From Streptomyces spiramyceticus (GTDB lineage: Bacteria > Actinomycetota > Actinomycetes > Streptomycetales > Streptomycetaceae), in assembly GCF_028807635.1 (NCBI RefSeq), contig NZ_JARBAX010000001.1:2059001-2123000 (forward strand): DNA of 64,000 nucleotides, written 5' to 3'. The stretch's first letter is position 1. Every line of letters begins with the position of its first letter. A program made the translations under genes and the position numbers. Positions 43,730 to 56,218 of this stretch are shown here, in pieces. The notes under the pieces are model-generated. The model was not told the DNA's origin and ran no database searches. It worked only from the letters and a program-made list of their open reading frames with translations.

Positions 43730-44554
43730 CTACGTCGCCGCCAGCGCCTCCGCCAGTCCCCCGAACAGCCCCGCCTGCGCCGCCCCGCTCGCCGGGAGCT
43801 CCGGGTTCCAGGGGAGGACCTGGGCGTTGCCCAGGTGGGCGGGGTCGAGGGGGGAGGCGTTCGTGCGGGTGTCGGCGAGGACCACGCGGGGGGCCAGCGC
43901 GGCCGCCTCCCGCCAGGTGACCGTCGACCAGTTCGCGCCGCCCTCCGCAGGCGGGTCCAGCAGGCGTACGCCGAGTTCGGCCAGGGCGCGCAGGTCCGGC
44001 CAGGCATGGGGCCTGGCGAGGTGGACCTGGTCGTCGCCGGCCGGGGAGAGCGCCAGCACCGGGGCCTTCGCGGCGACCGTACGGAGGCGCTCGCGCGCGG
44101 CGTCGAGCGCGACCGGGGGCTCCGCGCCGCCGAGGGACGCGGCCAGCTCGGCGAAGCGCGCCCGGATCTCGTCCAGTGAGCGCCCCTGCCCCACGTCGAG
44201 TACGACGACCGGAACCTGCTCCTCCAGACGCTTCGCCGCGTCCGGCGCGATGCCGTACACCTGACCGCCGCCGTAGCTGACGGCGACGACCAGGTCGGTT
44301 CCGGCAGCCAGAAGCCGGTCGGGATCGAACGCACCGCCCGCGCCGAAGTACGTCACGTCGCCCACCGGGAGCGTGCCCGCCTTCGCCCGGTCGGGGGCCT
44401 CACCGTCGTGGTACGAGCCGAAGATGCCGAGGGGGCGCAGGCCGTGGTCCCAGAGGGTCGCGCCGGCCTGGATGTACGCGACGACCCGCGTCGGCCGCTG
44501 CCCGGCCGACGCCAACTGGCCGCGGTCATCGGTGAATTCCCATATCTCTGTCAT
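43730..44554 (-). CDS. Periplasmic-binding-protein-like protein without export signal, 274 aa
   Basis: The fold pattern RPTRVVAYIQAGATLWDHGLR, GTLPVGDVTYFGAGGAFDPD, LLAAGTDLVV and the closing LFGGLAEAL is that of FecB/TroA-type substrate-binding domains. The N-terminus MTEIWEFTDDRGQ has no signal peptide or lipobox, and no upstream in-frame start supplies one. It may be a cytoplasmic sensor or ligand-binding protein. There is no permease or ATPase next to it. Confidence 0.7.
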   Translation of the reverse strand: MTEIWEFTDDRGQLASAGQRPTRVVAYIQAGATLWDHGLRPLGIFGSYHDGEAPDRAKAGTLPVGDVTYFGAGGAFDPDRLLAAGTDLVVAVSYGGGQVYGIAPDAAKRLEEQVPVVVLDVGQGRSLDEIRARFAELAASLGGAEPPVALDAARERLRTVAAKAPVLALSPAGDDQVHLARPHAWPDLRALAELGVRLLDPPAEGGANWSTVTWREAAALAPRVVLADTRTNASPLDPAHLGNAQVLPWNPELPASGAAQAGLFGGLAEALAAT

Positions 44555-44608
44555 GGCCGGAGTCCTGCCCCGTGGGGGGCTTCCGTACGCGACCGCTCCG
44601 GCATACCG

Positions 44609-44621
44609 TTGACTCAGTCAA
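44609..44621. promoter_or_regulatory. Perfect palindrome upstream of the MarR-GNAT gene
   Basis: TTGACTCAGTCAA is a 13-bp perfect palindrome 20 bp before the start at 44641 and between divergent genes; a good candidate for autoregulation by the MarR domain. Confidence 0.6.
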
Positions 44622-44640
44622 GGAAATGCCGGAGTGGATC

Positions 44641-45576
44641 ATGGCTGTTCAGGAAATCCGCGCGTTCAACCGCTTCTACACCAACCTCATCGGCGCGCTC
44701 GATTACAGCCGCCACCTCTACACGCCGTACACGCTGACCGAATCCCGCGTCCTGTACGAGCTGACCCACTCCCCGCATACGGACGCGGCGGACCTGCGCA
44801 CCCGCCTGTCGCTGGACGCCGGTTACTTGAGCCGGCTGCTGGCCAATTTCGAGCAGGACGGGCTGATCGAGCGGAGCCCGTCCGAGGAGGACGCCCGGCG
44901 CCGGCGTGTCAGCCTGACAGCGAGGGGCCGGGAAGCGGCGGCCCTCCTCGACGAGCGCTCGCGCGAAGCCGTCGGCTCGCTGCTGTCCGGCGTACGGCCG
45001 GAGGAGCGCCCTCGCCTTACCGCGGCGATGCGCACAGTCCGGGAGATTCTCAGCAGCAGTACGCCGCACGCCCCCGAAGCGCCGGTGCTGCGCGACCCCG
45101 TGCCGGGCGACCTCGGCTGGATCGTGCAGCGGCACGGCGCGCTGTACGCCGCAGAGTTCGGCTGGAACGCGGACTTCGAGGGCCTCGTCGCCCGTATCGT
45201 CGCGGACTTCGCCCAGGACCACGACCCCCACCTGGAGCGCGTCTGGATCGCCGAGCTCGACGGCCGGCCGGTGGGTTCGGTGATGTGCGTACGGGACGAC
45301 GCCCCCGGCACCGCCCGGCTGCGCCTCCTGCTGGTCGACCCCTCGGCGCGCGGCCACGGCCTGGGTGAACGACTGGTCCGAACGGTCGTGGACTTCGCAT
45401 ACGAGGTGGGGTACCGGGAAGTCGTGCTGTGGACGAACGATGTGCTGACCGCCGCCCGCAAGATCTACCAGCGCGCCGGATTCACACTCGTCGCCGAGAA
45501 GCCGCACCGCTCGTACGGAGCGGACCTGGTGGGCCAGGACTGGCGGCTCCCCCTCCAAGAAGGAGCATCGAAGTGA
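44641..45576 (+). CDS. MarR-type regulator fused to a GNAT acetyltransferase, 311 aa
   Basis: The N-terminal half is a MarR winged helix (TLTESRVLYELTHSP, DAGYLSRLLANFEQDGLIER, EEDARRRRVSLTARG). The C-terminal half is an acetyltransferase (LRLLLVDPSARGHGLGERLV, VVLWTNDVLTAARKIYQRAGF). This two-domain layout is known in actinobacteria and links DNA binding to acyl-CoA chemistry. ATG 44641 follows CCGGAGTGGATC. The stop overlaps the next GTG (GTGA). Confidence 0.88.
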   Translation: MAVQEIRAFNRFYTNLIGALDYSRHLYTPYTLTESRVLYELTHSPHTDAADLRTRLSLDAGYLSRLLANFEQDGLIERSPSEEDARRRRVSLTARGREAAALLDERSREAVGSLLSGVRPEERPRLTAAMRTVREILSSSTPHAPEAPVLRDPVPGDLGWIVQRHGALYAAEFGWNADFEGLVARIVADFAQDHDPHLERVWIAELDGRPVGSVMCVRDDAPGTARLRLLLVDPSARGHGLGERLVRTVVDFAYEVGYREVVLWTNDVLTAARKIYQRAGFTLVAEKPHRSYGADLVGQDWRLPLQEGASK

Positions 45577-46367
45577 AGTACGCGTTCTCCACACTCGGGG
45601 TGCCCGGCATGCCGATCAGCGACGTACTGCGCCTGGCGACCGGAACCGGCTACGCCGGCGTGGAGCTGCGCGCCCACCCCGAGGAGCCGGTCCACTCCGG
45701 CATCGGAGCGAGCGAACGCGCGGATGTGGTGGGCGAGTTCGACGGGGCTGGCGTCGAGATTCTGGCTCTGGCCGGGTACGTCCGGGTGGCGGCCCCCGGC
45801 GACGACGCCGCCGTGCACGAGGAACTCGACGGCCTGCTGATCCTCGCCCGCGACCTCGGCGCCCCGTACGTCCGCGTCTTCCCCGGCGGAGGCGACGAGC
45901 AGAGCCAGGAGGAGGCCGACGCGACGGCGGCGCGGCGCCTGGGCCGGGCGGCCGAAACCGCCGCCGACATGGGCGTACGCATCCTGCTGGAAACCCACGA
46001 CTCCCACCGCACGGGCGCGGCGGCCTCCCGCATCCTGGGCCCGGTCGGCCACAAGAACGTGGGCGCGCTGTGGGACGTCATGCACACCTGGCTGGGCGGC
46101 GAGACTCCGGCGGCAACCCACGCCGTACTCGCCCCACACCTCGGATACACCCAGGTCAAGGACATCGCATCGGCGGACGACACGACTCCGCTCGCGCTGG
46201 GGACCGGCGTGCTGCCGCTCGGCGAGTGCGTCGCGCTGCTCGACGACGACGACTGGCTGTGCTGGGAGTACGAGAAGCGGTGGTATCCGGAGGCGGCGGA
46301 GCTGCCGGGGCTGCTGGCGGCCGGGCGGAAGTATCTGGAGCGGCTCGCCGGACACCGGTCAGGCTGA
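45573..46367 (+). CDS. TIM-barrel sugar-phosphate isomerase/epimerase, 264 aa
   Basis: An AP_endonuc_2-type barrel: GYAGVELRAHPEE, ILLETHDSHRTG, ALWDVMHTWLGGE, YTQVKDIAS and WLCWEYEKRWYPE hold the metal-ligand Glu, Asp and His. GTG 45573 follows AGAAGGAGC and overlaps the MarR-GNAT stop by 4 bases, so the pair is one operon. Its substrate may be related to the ligand sensed by the fusion protein. Confidence 0.85.
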   Translation: MKYAFSTLGVPGMPISDVLRLATGTGYAGVELRAHPEEPVHSGIGASERADVVGEFDGAGVEILALAGYVRVAAPGDDAAVHEELDGLLILARDLGAPYVRVFPGGGDEQSQEEADATAARRLGRAAETAADMGVRILLETHDSHRTGAAASRILGPVGHKNVGALWDVMHTWLGGETPAATHAVLAPHLGYTQVKDIASADDTTPLALGTGVLPLGECVALLDDDDWLCWEYEKRWYPEAAELPGLLAAGRKYLERLAGHRSG

Positions 46368-46610
46368 CGACTTCTCGGGCACGACCGGCGCCGGCACGAT
46401 CACCGGCGCAGGGGAAGGGGTCCTCCCCAGCGAGGCCAGCGCCACCCCGCCCACCAGCAGCACCGCCGCGCACCAGCGCAGGGGGCTGATGCACTCGTCC
46501 AGCAGCAGAGCCCCCGATGACATCCCGAAGACTGGCACCAGGAGGGAGAACGGGAGGTAGTGCTGCTTACGCATGGCGCGGAGTGCTCGATCTGTCCCGG
46601 CGGCGGCCAC
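46359..46610 (-). pseudogene. C-terminal stump of an EamA/DMT transporter
   Basis: LPFSLLVPVFGMSSGALLLDE and ISPLRWCAAVLLVGGVALASLG are the last two helices of an EamA-family permease, followed by a Pro/Val-rich tail. The expected eight preceding helices are missing; the sequence loses similarity near 46570, beyond which the toxin-antitoxin module begins. It overlaps the end of the TIM-barrel gene by 9 bp. Confidence 0.75.
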
Positions 46611-46648
46611 TGCAAGCGGCGGGCTGCGTCACACTCGCGAGTGAATGC

Positions 46649-46668
46649 GGTAGGAATGCCTTCCTACC
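46649..46668. promoter_or_regulatory. Inverted repeat upstream of the toxin-antitoxin genes
   Basis: GGTAGGAA and TTCCTACC flank TGCC, 17 bp before the antitoxin start; typical of an antitoxin-bound autoregulatory operator. Confidence 0.65.
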
Positions 46669-46685
46669 GAGCGTACGGTGAAGAA

Positions 46686-46973
46686 ATGACCGCAAGGAAG
46701 CTGTCGATCTCGGTTCCGCCCGAGGTCGAGGAGACGATCAAGGCGGCGGCCGAGGAAGAGGGCAAGCCGGTGTCCACCTGGCTGGCCGAGGCCGCGATCG
46801 AGAAAGCCCGGGCAGCCACGCTCCGCGCCGACGCAAGGGCCGCAGCCAGCGAGCTGGTGGCCGAGTACGAGACCGAGCACGGAAAGCTTCCCGAGGAATC
46901 CCGGCAGCGCGCCCGCCAGTTCCTCTTGGAAGCCGGCCTGCTGGACGACGAGTCCTGGCGGGCGGCCGGATAG
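46686..46973 (+). CDS. Ribbon-helix-helix-type antitoxin, 95 aa
   Basis: The N-terminus MTARKLSISVPPEVEETIKAA is a ribbon-helix-helix-like strand and helix, followed by a long charged helical region that should wrap the toxin (ELVAEYETEHGKLPEESRQRAR). ATG 46686 is the first codon after the palindromic operator. The TAG stop shares its G with the GTG of the toxin gene. Confidence 0.8.
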   Translation: MTARKLSISVPPEVEETIKAAAEEEGKPVSTWLAEAAIEKARAATLRADARAAASELVAEYETEHGKLPEESRQRARQFLLEAGLLDDESWRAAG

Positions 46974-47353
46974 TGCGCGCGATCGTCTACGACACAGGCG
47001 CACTGGTCGCTGCCGAGCGCCGCAACGCGGACTTCATCGCCCTGCACGACGAGCTGACCGCAGCCCGCATCCGTCCGATCGTGCCCGTGGTCGTACTCGC
47101 CCAAGCTTGGCGCGGCGGACCGCAGCACCAGATCTCCCGTGTCCTCAAAGGCTGCGACGTCCTCCCCGACGACCAGCGCACCGGGCGTGCCGCCGGCGTG
47201 GTCTGTGGAGCTTCGGCCACCTCCGACGTCGTGGATGCGATCGTCGTTGCCACCGCCGTCCAGCATCAAGCCGCCGTGGTGACCAGCGATCCCGGTGATC
47301 TGACGCATCTGGCCGACGCGATCGGCGTCAAGATCAGGCTGTTCCCCATCTGA
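46973..47353 (+). CDS. PIN-domain toxin (VapC-like), 126 aa
   Basis: The PIN fold is seen in AIVYDTGALVAAERR (first acidic residue), PIVPVVVLAQAWRGG, TSDVVDAIVVATAVQ (acidic pair) and VVTSDPGDLTHLA (last acidic residue). VapC proteins are Mg-dependent RNases that cut tRNA or rRNA. It overlaps the antitoxin gene by one base. The module occupies the place of the missing EamA N-terminal half. Confidence 0.88.
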   Translation: MRAIVYDTGALVAAERRNADFIALHDELTAARIRPIVPVVVLAQAWRGGPQHQISRVLKGCDVLPDDQRTGRAAGVVCGASATSDVVDAIVVATAVQHQAAVVTSDPGDLTHLADAIGVKIRLFPI

Positions 47354-47683
47354 TCGGACACCCCCTGCGCACACCATCCGCACCATTTCGCGAAATCCCC
47401 GCCCGCAGGGAACCCTCCGCGCGCCCCCTCCGTCCAACCGGCGTACTGCCGGTGAATCTCCGCAGAGCGGTGTCGGCTCTCGCTGCTGGCTGCGATCGCT
47501 GACCCCCTCTCCAACCGCCTGCGGCCGGCAGCGCAGTCGCCGCCGGTGCGCCCCCCTCCAAATGCGCCGGTGGCGGCTTCAACTTTGCGCGGCGCCTTGA
47601 CCTGGCAGTTACTTTCCGGATATCCGTGACTCCTTGGCAGTTTCCTTCAACTCCCTTGTCGAGTACGGCCGGAAGGAGCTCAC
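47354..47683. other. Intergenic region before the GH3 gene
   Basis: About 330 bp with no plausible gene. An imperfect GCCGCCGG-rich inverted repeat (around 47541-47579) may end the toxin transcript. A promoter-like TTGACC (47597-47602), 18-base spacer and TATCCG (47621-47626) precedes the hexosaminidase gene. Confidence 0.5.
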
Positions 47684-49522
47684 GTGCACCACCACCGCAC
47701 ATCCAGAGGCACCTCCAGACGCACCCTGCTCATCGCCACAGCCACGGCCGCTGTGGCCGCCGCGACCACAGCCGCCGCCCCCACCGCCTCCCCCGTCGCC
47801 TCTGACAGCGCCTCAACTCGCGACCGTCTCAAGCGCCTCATCTCCCGCATGAGCCTGGAGGAGAAGGTCGGCCAGCTCTTCGTCATGCGCGTGTACGGGC
47901 ACTCCGCGACCGAGCCCGACCAGGCCGACATCGACCTCAATCTCAAGGAGATGGGGGTCAGGACCGCCGCCGAGCTCGTCGCGAAGTACCACGTCGGCGG
48001 CATCATCTACTTCGCCTGGGCGCACAACACCCGCGACCCGCACCAGATCGCCGACCTCTCCAACGGCATCCAGCGGGCAGGGCTCGCCCAGCGCACGCCC
48101 CTCCCCCTCCTCATCTCCACCGACCAGGAGCACGGCATCGTCGCCCGCGTCGGCAAGCCCGCCACCCTCGTGCCCGGCGCGATGGCGCTCGGGGCGGGCG
48201 GGTCGACCCGTGACGCGCGCAAGGCGGCGCGGATCGCGGGGGCCGAGCTGGCGGCGATGGGCATCGTGCAGAACTACGCGCCCGTCGCCGACGTCAACGT
48301 CAACCCCGCCAACCCCGTCATCGGCGTACGGTCCTTCGGGGCCGACCCGCAGGCCGTTGCGGGCATGGTCGCCGCGCAGGTCAAGGGCTATCAGGGGGCC
48401 GGGATCGCGGCCACGTCCAAGCACTTCCCCGGGCACGGCGACACCAAGGACGACAGTCACTACGCCCTCCCCACCATCCACCACACCGCCGAGCAGTGGG
48501 AGCAGCTGGACGCCCCGCCGTTCCGCGCCGCTGTCGCCGCCGGCATCGACTCGATCATGACCGCGCACATTGTGGTGCCCGCGCTCGACCCCGCCAAGGA
48601 CCCGGCCACGCTCTCCCGGCCGATCCTCACCGGCGTACTGCGCGAGCGGCTCGGCTACGACGGAGTCGTCGTCACCGACTCCCTCACCATGGCGGGCGTA
48701 CGCCAGAAGTACGGCGACGACCGGGTGCCCGTCCTCGCGCTCCTCGCCGGGTGCGACCAGCTGCTGAACCCGCCGGACCTGCCCGTCGCCTGGAACGCCG
48801 TCCTCAAGGCCGTCAAGGACGGCGAGGTGAGCATGAGCAGGTTGGAGGAGTCCGTCCTGCGGATCCTACGGCTCAAGGCCAAGCTCGGGCTGTTCCGCGA
48901 TCCCTATGTGTCCCACGAGGGAGTCGACCGGACCGTGGGCGTGCGTTCGCACCTCGCCGCGGCCGACCGGATCGCCGAAGGCACCACCACCCTGCTGGCC
49001 AACACCGGCGGGCTGCTGCCGCTCAGCCTTCGCACCCACAACAATGTGCTGGTCGTCGGGGCCGATCCCGCGTCCCCCTCCGGGAGCACCGGGCCGCCCA
49101 CCACCGTCATCGCCGGCGCGTTCACCGAGCTGGGCTTCAACGCCACCGCCCTGTCCACCGGGATCACGCCCACCCAGGCGAAGATCGACGAGGCGGTCGC
49201 CGCCGCCAAGGGGAAGGATGTGGTGGTAGTGGGGACGTACAACGTGTCCGCGACCAGCCCGCAGCGCACCCTCGTCAGTGCGCTCGCGGCCACCGGGGTG
49301 CCCGTCGTCTGCCTCGCCATCCGCAATCCGTACGACATCGCCCGGCTCAGCGGGTTCGCCGCGAGTGTGGCGGCGTACTCCTGGACCGACGTGGAACTCC
49401 GTGCGGCGGTCCGGGTCATCGCCGGAAAGATCCGCCCCGAGGGGAGGCTGCCCGTACCGATACAGCGCGCGGACGATCCGGCGAAGGTGCTGTATCCGGT
49501 CGGGTACGGGCTGACTTATTAG
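47684..49522 (+). CDS. Secreted beta-N-acetylhexosaminidase (GH3, NagZ-like), 612 aa
   Basis: A Tat-type signal (SRRTLLIATATAAVAA) leads into a GH3 domain with KHFPGHGDTKDDSH near residue 245, the NagZ-type His/Asp loop, and VTDSLTM near 331 with the nucleophile Asp. A GH3 C-terminal domain follows (VVVVGTYNVSATSPQRTLV). It should release N-acetylglucosamine from cell-wall or chitin fragments outside the cell. GTG 47684 follows GGAAGGAGC. Confidence 0.92.
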   Translation: MHHHRTSRGTSRRTLLIATATAAVAAATTAAAPTASPVASDSASTRDRLKRLISRMSLEEKVGQLFVMRVYGHSATEPDQADIDLNLKEMGVRTAAELVAKYHVGGIIYFAWAHNTRDPHQIADLSNGIQRAGLAQRTPLPLLISTDQEHGIVARVGKPATLVPGAMALGAGGSTRDARKAARIAGAELAAMGIVQNYAPVADVNVNPANPVIGVRSFGADPQAVAGMVAAQVKGYQGAGIAATSKHFPGHGDTKDDSHYALPTIHHTAEQWEQLDAPPFRAAVAAGIDSIMTAHIVVPALDPAKDPATLSRPILTGVLRERLGYDGVVVTDSLTMAGVRQKYGDDRVPVLALLAGCDQLLNPPDLPVAWNAVLKAVKDGEVSMSRLEESVLRILRLKAKLGLFRDPYVSHEGVDRTVGVRSHLAAADRIAEGTTTLLANTGGLLPLSLRTHNNVLVVGADPASPSGSTGPPTTVIAGAFTELGFNATALSTGITPTQAKIDEAVAAAKGKDVVVVGTYNVSATSPQRTLVSALAATGVPVVCLAIRNPYDIARLSGFAASVAAYSWTDVELRAAVRVIAGKIRPEGRLPVPIQRADDPAKVLYPVGYGLTY

Positions 49523-49654
49523 GCGTACGCCCCGTACGCCGAACCACCACCGCACCACCGGCGCACCACCCCCGATAGGCGCAAAGCCCCCCGCGCGTCT
49601 GGCGTGCGCCCGCTCCGGCGGGTCACGCTGTGTGGACGTATCGGGGGGTTCGGC

Positions 49655-50302
49655 ATGCGGATGGATCGGTTCACGGGGGTGGTGTGTGCCCTGTTGCTCG
49701 CGGTGGTGACGTCGCTGACTGCTTGTCAGAGGGCGTCCGAGGGAGGCGGCGGCGGTTCCGGCGGCGCGCTCGCCGGCACGGTCACGCCGTCGGGGTACGG
49801 CGCGACTTTCCTCGGCATCGACGAATGCAGCTCGCACGGGTCGCTGCGCGGACGCGACTTCCGCGAAGTGCCCTGCGCCAGTGAGAAGGCCGCCGCCCGG
49901 GTCCTGGCCCGGCACGAGGGGCGGCCCGGCGGCGAGCCCGTCGGCGGGTCGGCGTGCCCGGCCCGTACGGACTTCGTGCTGCACATCTCGGAGAGCCGGC
50001 CCGCCTTCGACGAGGACGGCGACGGAGCTGTGGCGCGCGGATTCGCCTGCATGCGCAATCTGGAGGAACCGCATCCGGGCGACCCGGGCAGGGGCGGCGG
50101 CCCGCGCACCGTCGTCGGGGACTGCGTCTACACCGCGAGCAAGGGGCAGGTGAAGGAGACGCCGTGCGACGGGTCGGGCGAGAAGGCCCCGCAGTTCAGG
50201 GTGGCGGCCGCGGTGCAGCGGCGGGCGCAGTGCCCGCCTCCCACGCAGTTGTACGTACAGCTGGGCGGGGAAAAGGCGGTGGGCTGCGCCCGTCGCGTGT
50301 GA
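49655..50302 (+). CDS. Putative lipoprotein, 215 aa
   Basis: The signal peptide MRMDRFTGVVCALLLAVVTS ends in the lipobox LTAC, followed by a Gly/Ser linker. The rest is a cysteine-containing extracellular domain with repeated patterns (DECSSHGSLRGRDFREVPC, GDCVYTASKGQVKETPCDG), as in Streptomyces LppU-like proteins. The function is unknown. ATG 49655 follows a GGGGGG tract. Confidence 0.75.
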   Translation: MRMDRFTGVVCALLLAVVTSLTACQRASEGGGGGSGGALAGTVTPSGYGATFLGIDECSSHGSLRGRDFREVPCASEKAAARVLARHEGRPGGEPVGGSACPARTDFVLHISESRPAFDEDGDGAVARGFACMRNLEEPHPGDPGRGGGPRTVVGDCVYTASKGQVKETPCDGSGEKAPQFRVAAAVQRRAQCPPPTQLYVQLGGEKAVGCARRV

Positions 50303-50348
50303 GACACCACAACGACGACGGGCACAGCCCACGGTGCAAGGAGGAGCG

Positions 50349-51782
50349 TTACGGCCTCAGGGTCTGCTCGCGCTGCACGTCACGCTTGTCGAGCTTCGCG
50401 TCGAAACCGGTCAGCCTCTTGGCCTTCGCCGGGTCCGCCTGGACGGCGGCCGGGGCCACGCCCGCCCATTCGAGGATCGCCGCGGTCGCCTTCGCCTTCT
50501 CGGCGGGGGCGAGGCCCGCGACATTGGCGCCGTGGTTGGCGCCGGGCGCGGTGTAGACGTAGGAGTCGCGCGCGCCCTTGCCGAGGCGGAACGGCTCGGC
50601 GCTCCACGGGTCGTTCTGCCCGTTCACGAACTGCATCCGTGTGGCGTTGTGCCGCACCCAGCTGTCCACGTCCCGCATCGCGCTCGGGCTGAACTTCATC
50701 GGGATGTCGCGCGGCACGTAGACGCGCGGCTGGAAGAAGTCCGGGCCGTACTTCATGAGGCCGTCGAGGTGCGGGTACTTGACCTGCGGTGCGCCCAGCT
50801 GGGTGCCCGCCTGGTAGTAGTACGGCGTGTACGTCGCCAGGCTCTGGTCGCTGTAGGCGGAGAAGCCGGAGATCGCGTCGACGTAGTCGTAGATCACCTG
50901 GTCCGAGGAGTCCGCGGCGGGTACGTCCGCGCAGTCCGCCGCCCGGCTGTACTGCCAGAAGGCCCACACGAAGTCGAGAACCGTGGACTCGTACGCCTTG
51001 TCCAGGCTGCCGACGGTGTCGAAGGAGGCGTTGTTGGCGTCCGCCCACTCCTTGACCTTGGCGCTCAGCGGGCCACGCCGCTCAAGTGCCTCGCGCTGTA
51101 CGGCGTTCAGGGCGTCGCGGCACTCCTTGGTGCCGACGTTGCGGAAGAAGCGGTCGTACGCCGCGTCCTCCTTGTTCACCACGTCGTTGGGCGCGACGTA
51201 CGCGACGACGCCGTCCATGTCGCGCGGGTAGAAGCGCTCGTAGTACGTCGCGGTCATGCCGCCCTTGGAGCCGCCGGTGGAGATCCACTTCTTGGAGTAG
51301 ATCTTCTTCAGGGCCTTGAAGATGCGGTGCTGGTCGCTCGCGGCCTGCTTGATGTCGAGCTTCGACCAGTCGGCCGGCGACGGCCGGGACGGGGTGAAGA
51401 AGCGGTACTCCATCGACACCTGGTTGCCGTCGATGATCGCCGTCGGCTCACTGCGCCGAGGGGTCGTCGAGACGTTGTAGCCACTGGTGAAGAAGACCGT
51501 CGGGCGGCTGGTGTCCTTGTGCAGCAAGGTGATCCGCTGCTTGAAGGTGCCCTTGGACGGGTCCCGGTGGTCGACCGGCTGGGTGTAGTTCAGTACGAAA
51601 TAGCGATAGCCGGTGTACGGCTTCTCCTCGACCAGGCTCATGCCCGGTATCGCGAGTATGCGTTCCTTGATGTCCGGCTCTGCGGCGGTGGTGACCGCCC
51701 CGGCCGGCGCGGCGCCGCCGATTCCCACGGTGCCTATGAGCACCACTATCGACAGCAGCCATCTGAGCGCCTTGCGCCCCAT
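50349..51782 (-). CDS. Secreted tripeptidyl aminopeptidase, peptidase family S37, 477 aa
   Basis: A signal peptide (to about residue 29) precedes an alpha/beta-hydrolase peptidase. GGSKGGMTATYYERFYP (Ser near 173), QFVNGQNDPWSAEPF (Asp) and APGANHGANVA (His) are the family S37 (PS-10) triad motifs, found in Streptomyces prolyl tripeptidyl aminopeptidases. The length fits. It degrades peptides outside the cell. Confidence 0.88.
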   Translation of the reverse strand: MGRKALRWLLSIVVLIGTVGIGGAAPAGAVTTAAEPDIKERILAIPGMSLVEEKPYTGYRYFVLNYTQPVDHRDPSKGTFKQRITLLHKDTSRPTVFFTSGYNVSTTPRRSEPTAIIDGNQVSMEYRFFTPSRPSPADWSKLDIKQAASDQHRIFKALKKIYSKKWISTGGSKGGMTATYYERFYPRDMDGVVAYVAPNDVVNKEDAAYDRFFRNVGTKECRDALNAVQREALERRGPLSAKVKEWADANNASFDTVGSLDKAYESTVLDFVWAFWQYSRAADCADVPAADSSDQVIYDYVDAISGFSAYSDQSLATYTPYYYQAGTQLGAPQVKYPHLDGLMKYGPDFFQPRVYVPRDIPMKFSPSAMRDVDSWVRHNATRMQFVNGQNDPWSAEPFRLGKGARDSYVYTAPGANHGANVAGLAPAEKAKATAAILEWAGVAPAAVQADPAKAKRLTGFDAKLDKRDVQREQTLRP

Positions 51783-51847
51783 TCGCCCTCCCCTGTAGTC
51801 ACAGACGACGGGGCGAACCTAGCCGGGCAACTCCCTTACCACCAGGG

Positions 51848-52237
51848 TCAGCAGAGAATCCAGCCAGTGGAGACCTTCCTGACGCCGATCGAACCCTCGG
51901 CCCGTACACACCGGTTGAGGGCGTAGACCTTCACCGGGCCGGCCCGGTGCGTGAAGTGGCCGCTGTCCTTGGCGGTGCGGCTGCCGCGCGCCTGGACGGT
52001 GACGGACATGTGCCGTCGCACACCGGGGCTCTTGGAAACGGTCATGGCGCAGACGTAACGACGGCTCTTGTAGATGCGCAGTTCGCCGGTCGCGAAGGAG
52101 ACCGTTTTCACCTTGCGGCCGGCGCATGTCGAAGCTGCGGCCTCGGCGCTCCGGGCGCCGGGGCCCGCAAGGGTCAGGCCTGCGGCCGCGATCAGGATGG
52201 CAAGTCCATATATGCCGTATTTCAAGTGTTTTCTCAT
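51848..52237 (-). CDS. Secreted protein of unknown function, 129 aa
   Basis: A signal peptide (MRKHLKYGIYGLAILIAAAG to about residue 34) is followed by a basic, beta-rich mature part with four cysteines (STCAG, RRYVCAM, LNRCVR, GWILC), probably two disulfides. ATG 52237 follows GGTGGGGCG. No family is recognised. Confidence 0.75.
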   Translation of the reverse strand: MRKHLKYGIYGLAILIAAAGLTLAGPGARSAEAAASTCAGRKVKTVSFATGELRIYKSRRYVCAMTVSKSPGVRRHMSVTVQARGSRTAKDSGHFTHRAGPVKVYALNRCVRAEGSIGVRKVSTGWILC

Positions 52238-52366
52238 CGCCCCACCGAACACTCGTGTCCCCTTCCCCCACATGAGCGTACGTGCGTACGGACGCACAAG
52301 AGGCACGGTGCGGTTGCAGCTGAATTCGTGGCGGAATTCGCCGCGAAATGTGCGCCGCCGGCGTAC

Positions 52367-56107
<3,741 letters not shown>

Positions 56108-56185
56108 TGATGCCTCCCGATCGTCCTGCTCTACCGGAAGGCACCAACGCGGCTGGGGGCCGTTTTCATCCCGCTGCAACAAAGA

Positions 56186-56210
56186 CGGGTCTCTGGTCCT
56201 AGGACCCGTA
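56186..56210 (-). terminator. Terminator of the serine hydrolase gene
   Basis: ACGGGTC and GACCCGT form a 7-bp stem with an 11-base loop, just past the stop codon at 56219. Confidence 0.55.
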
Positions 56211-56218
56211 CGAACTCG

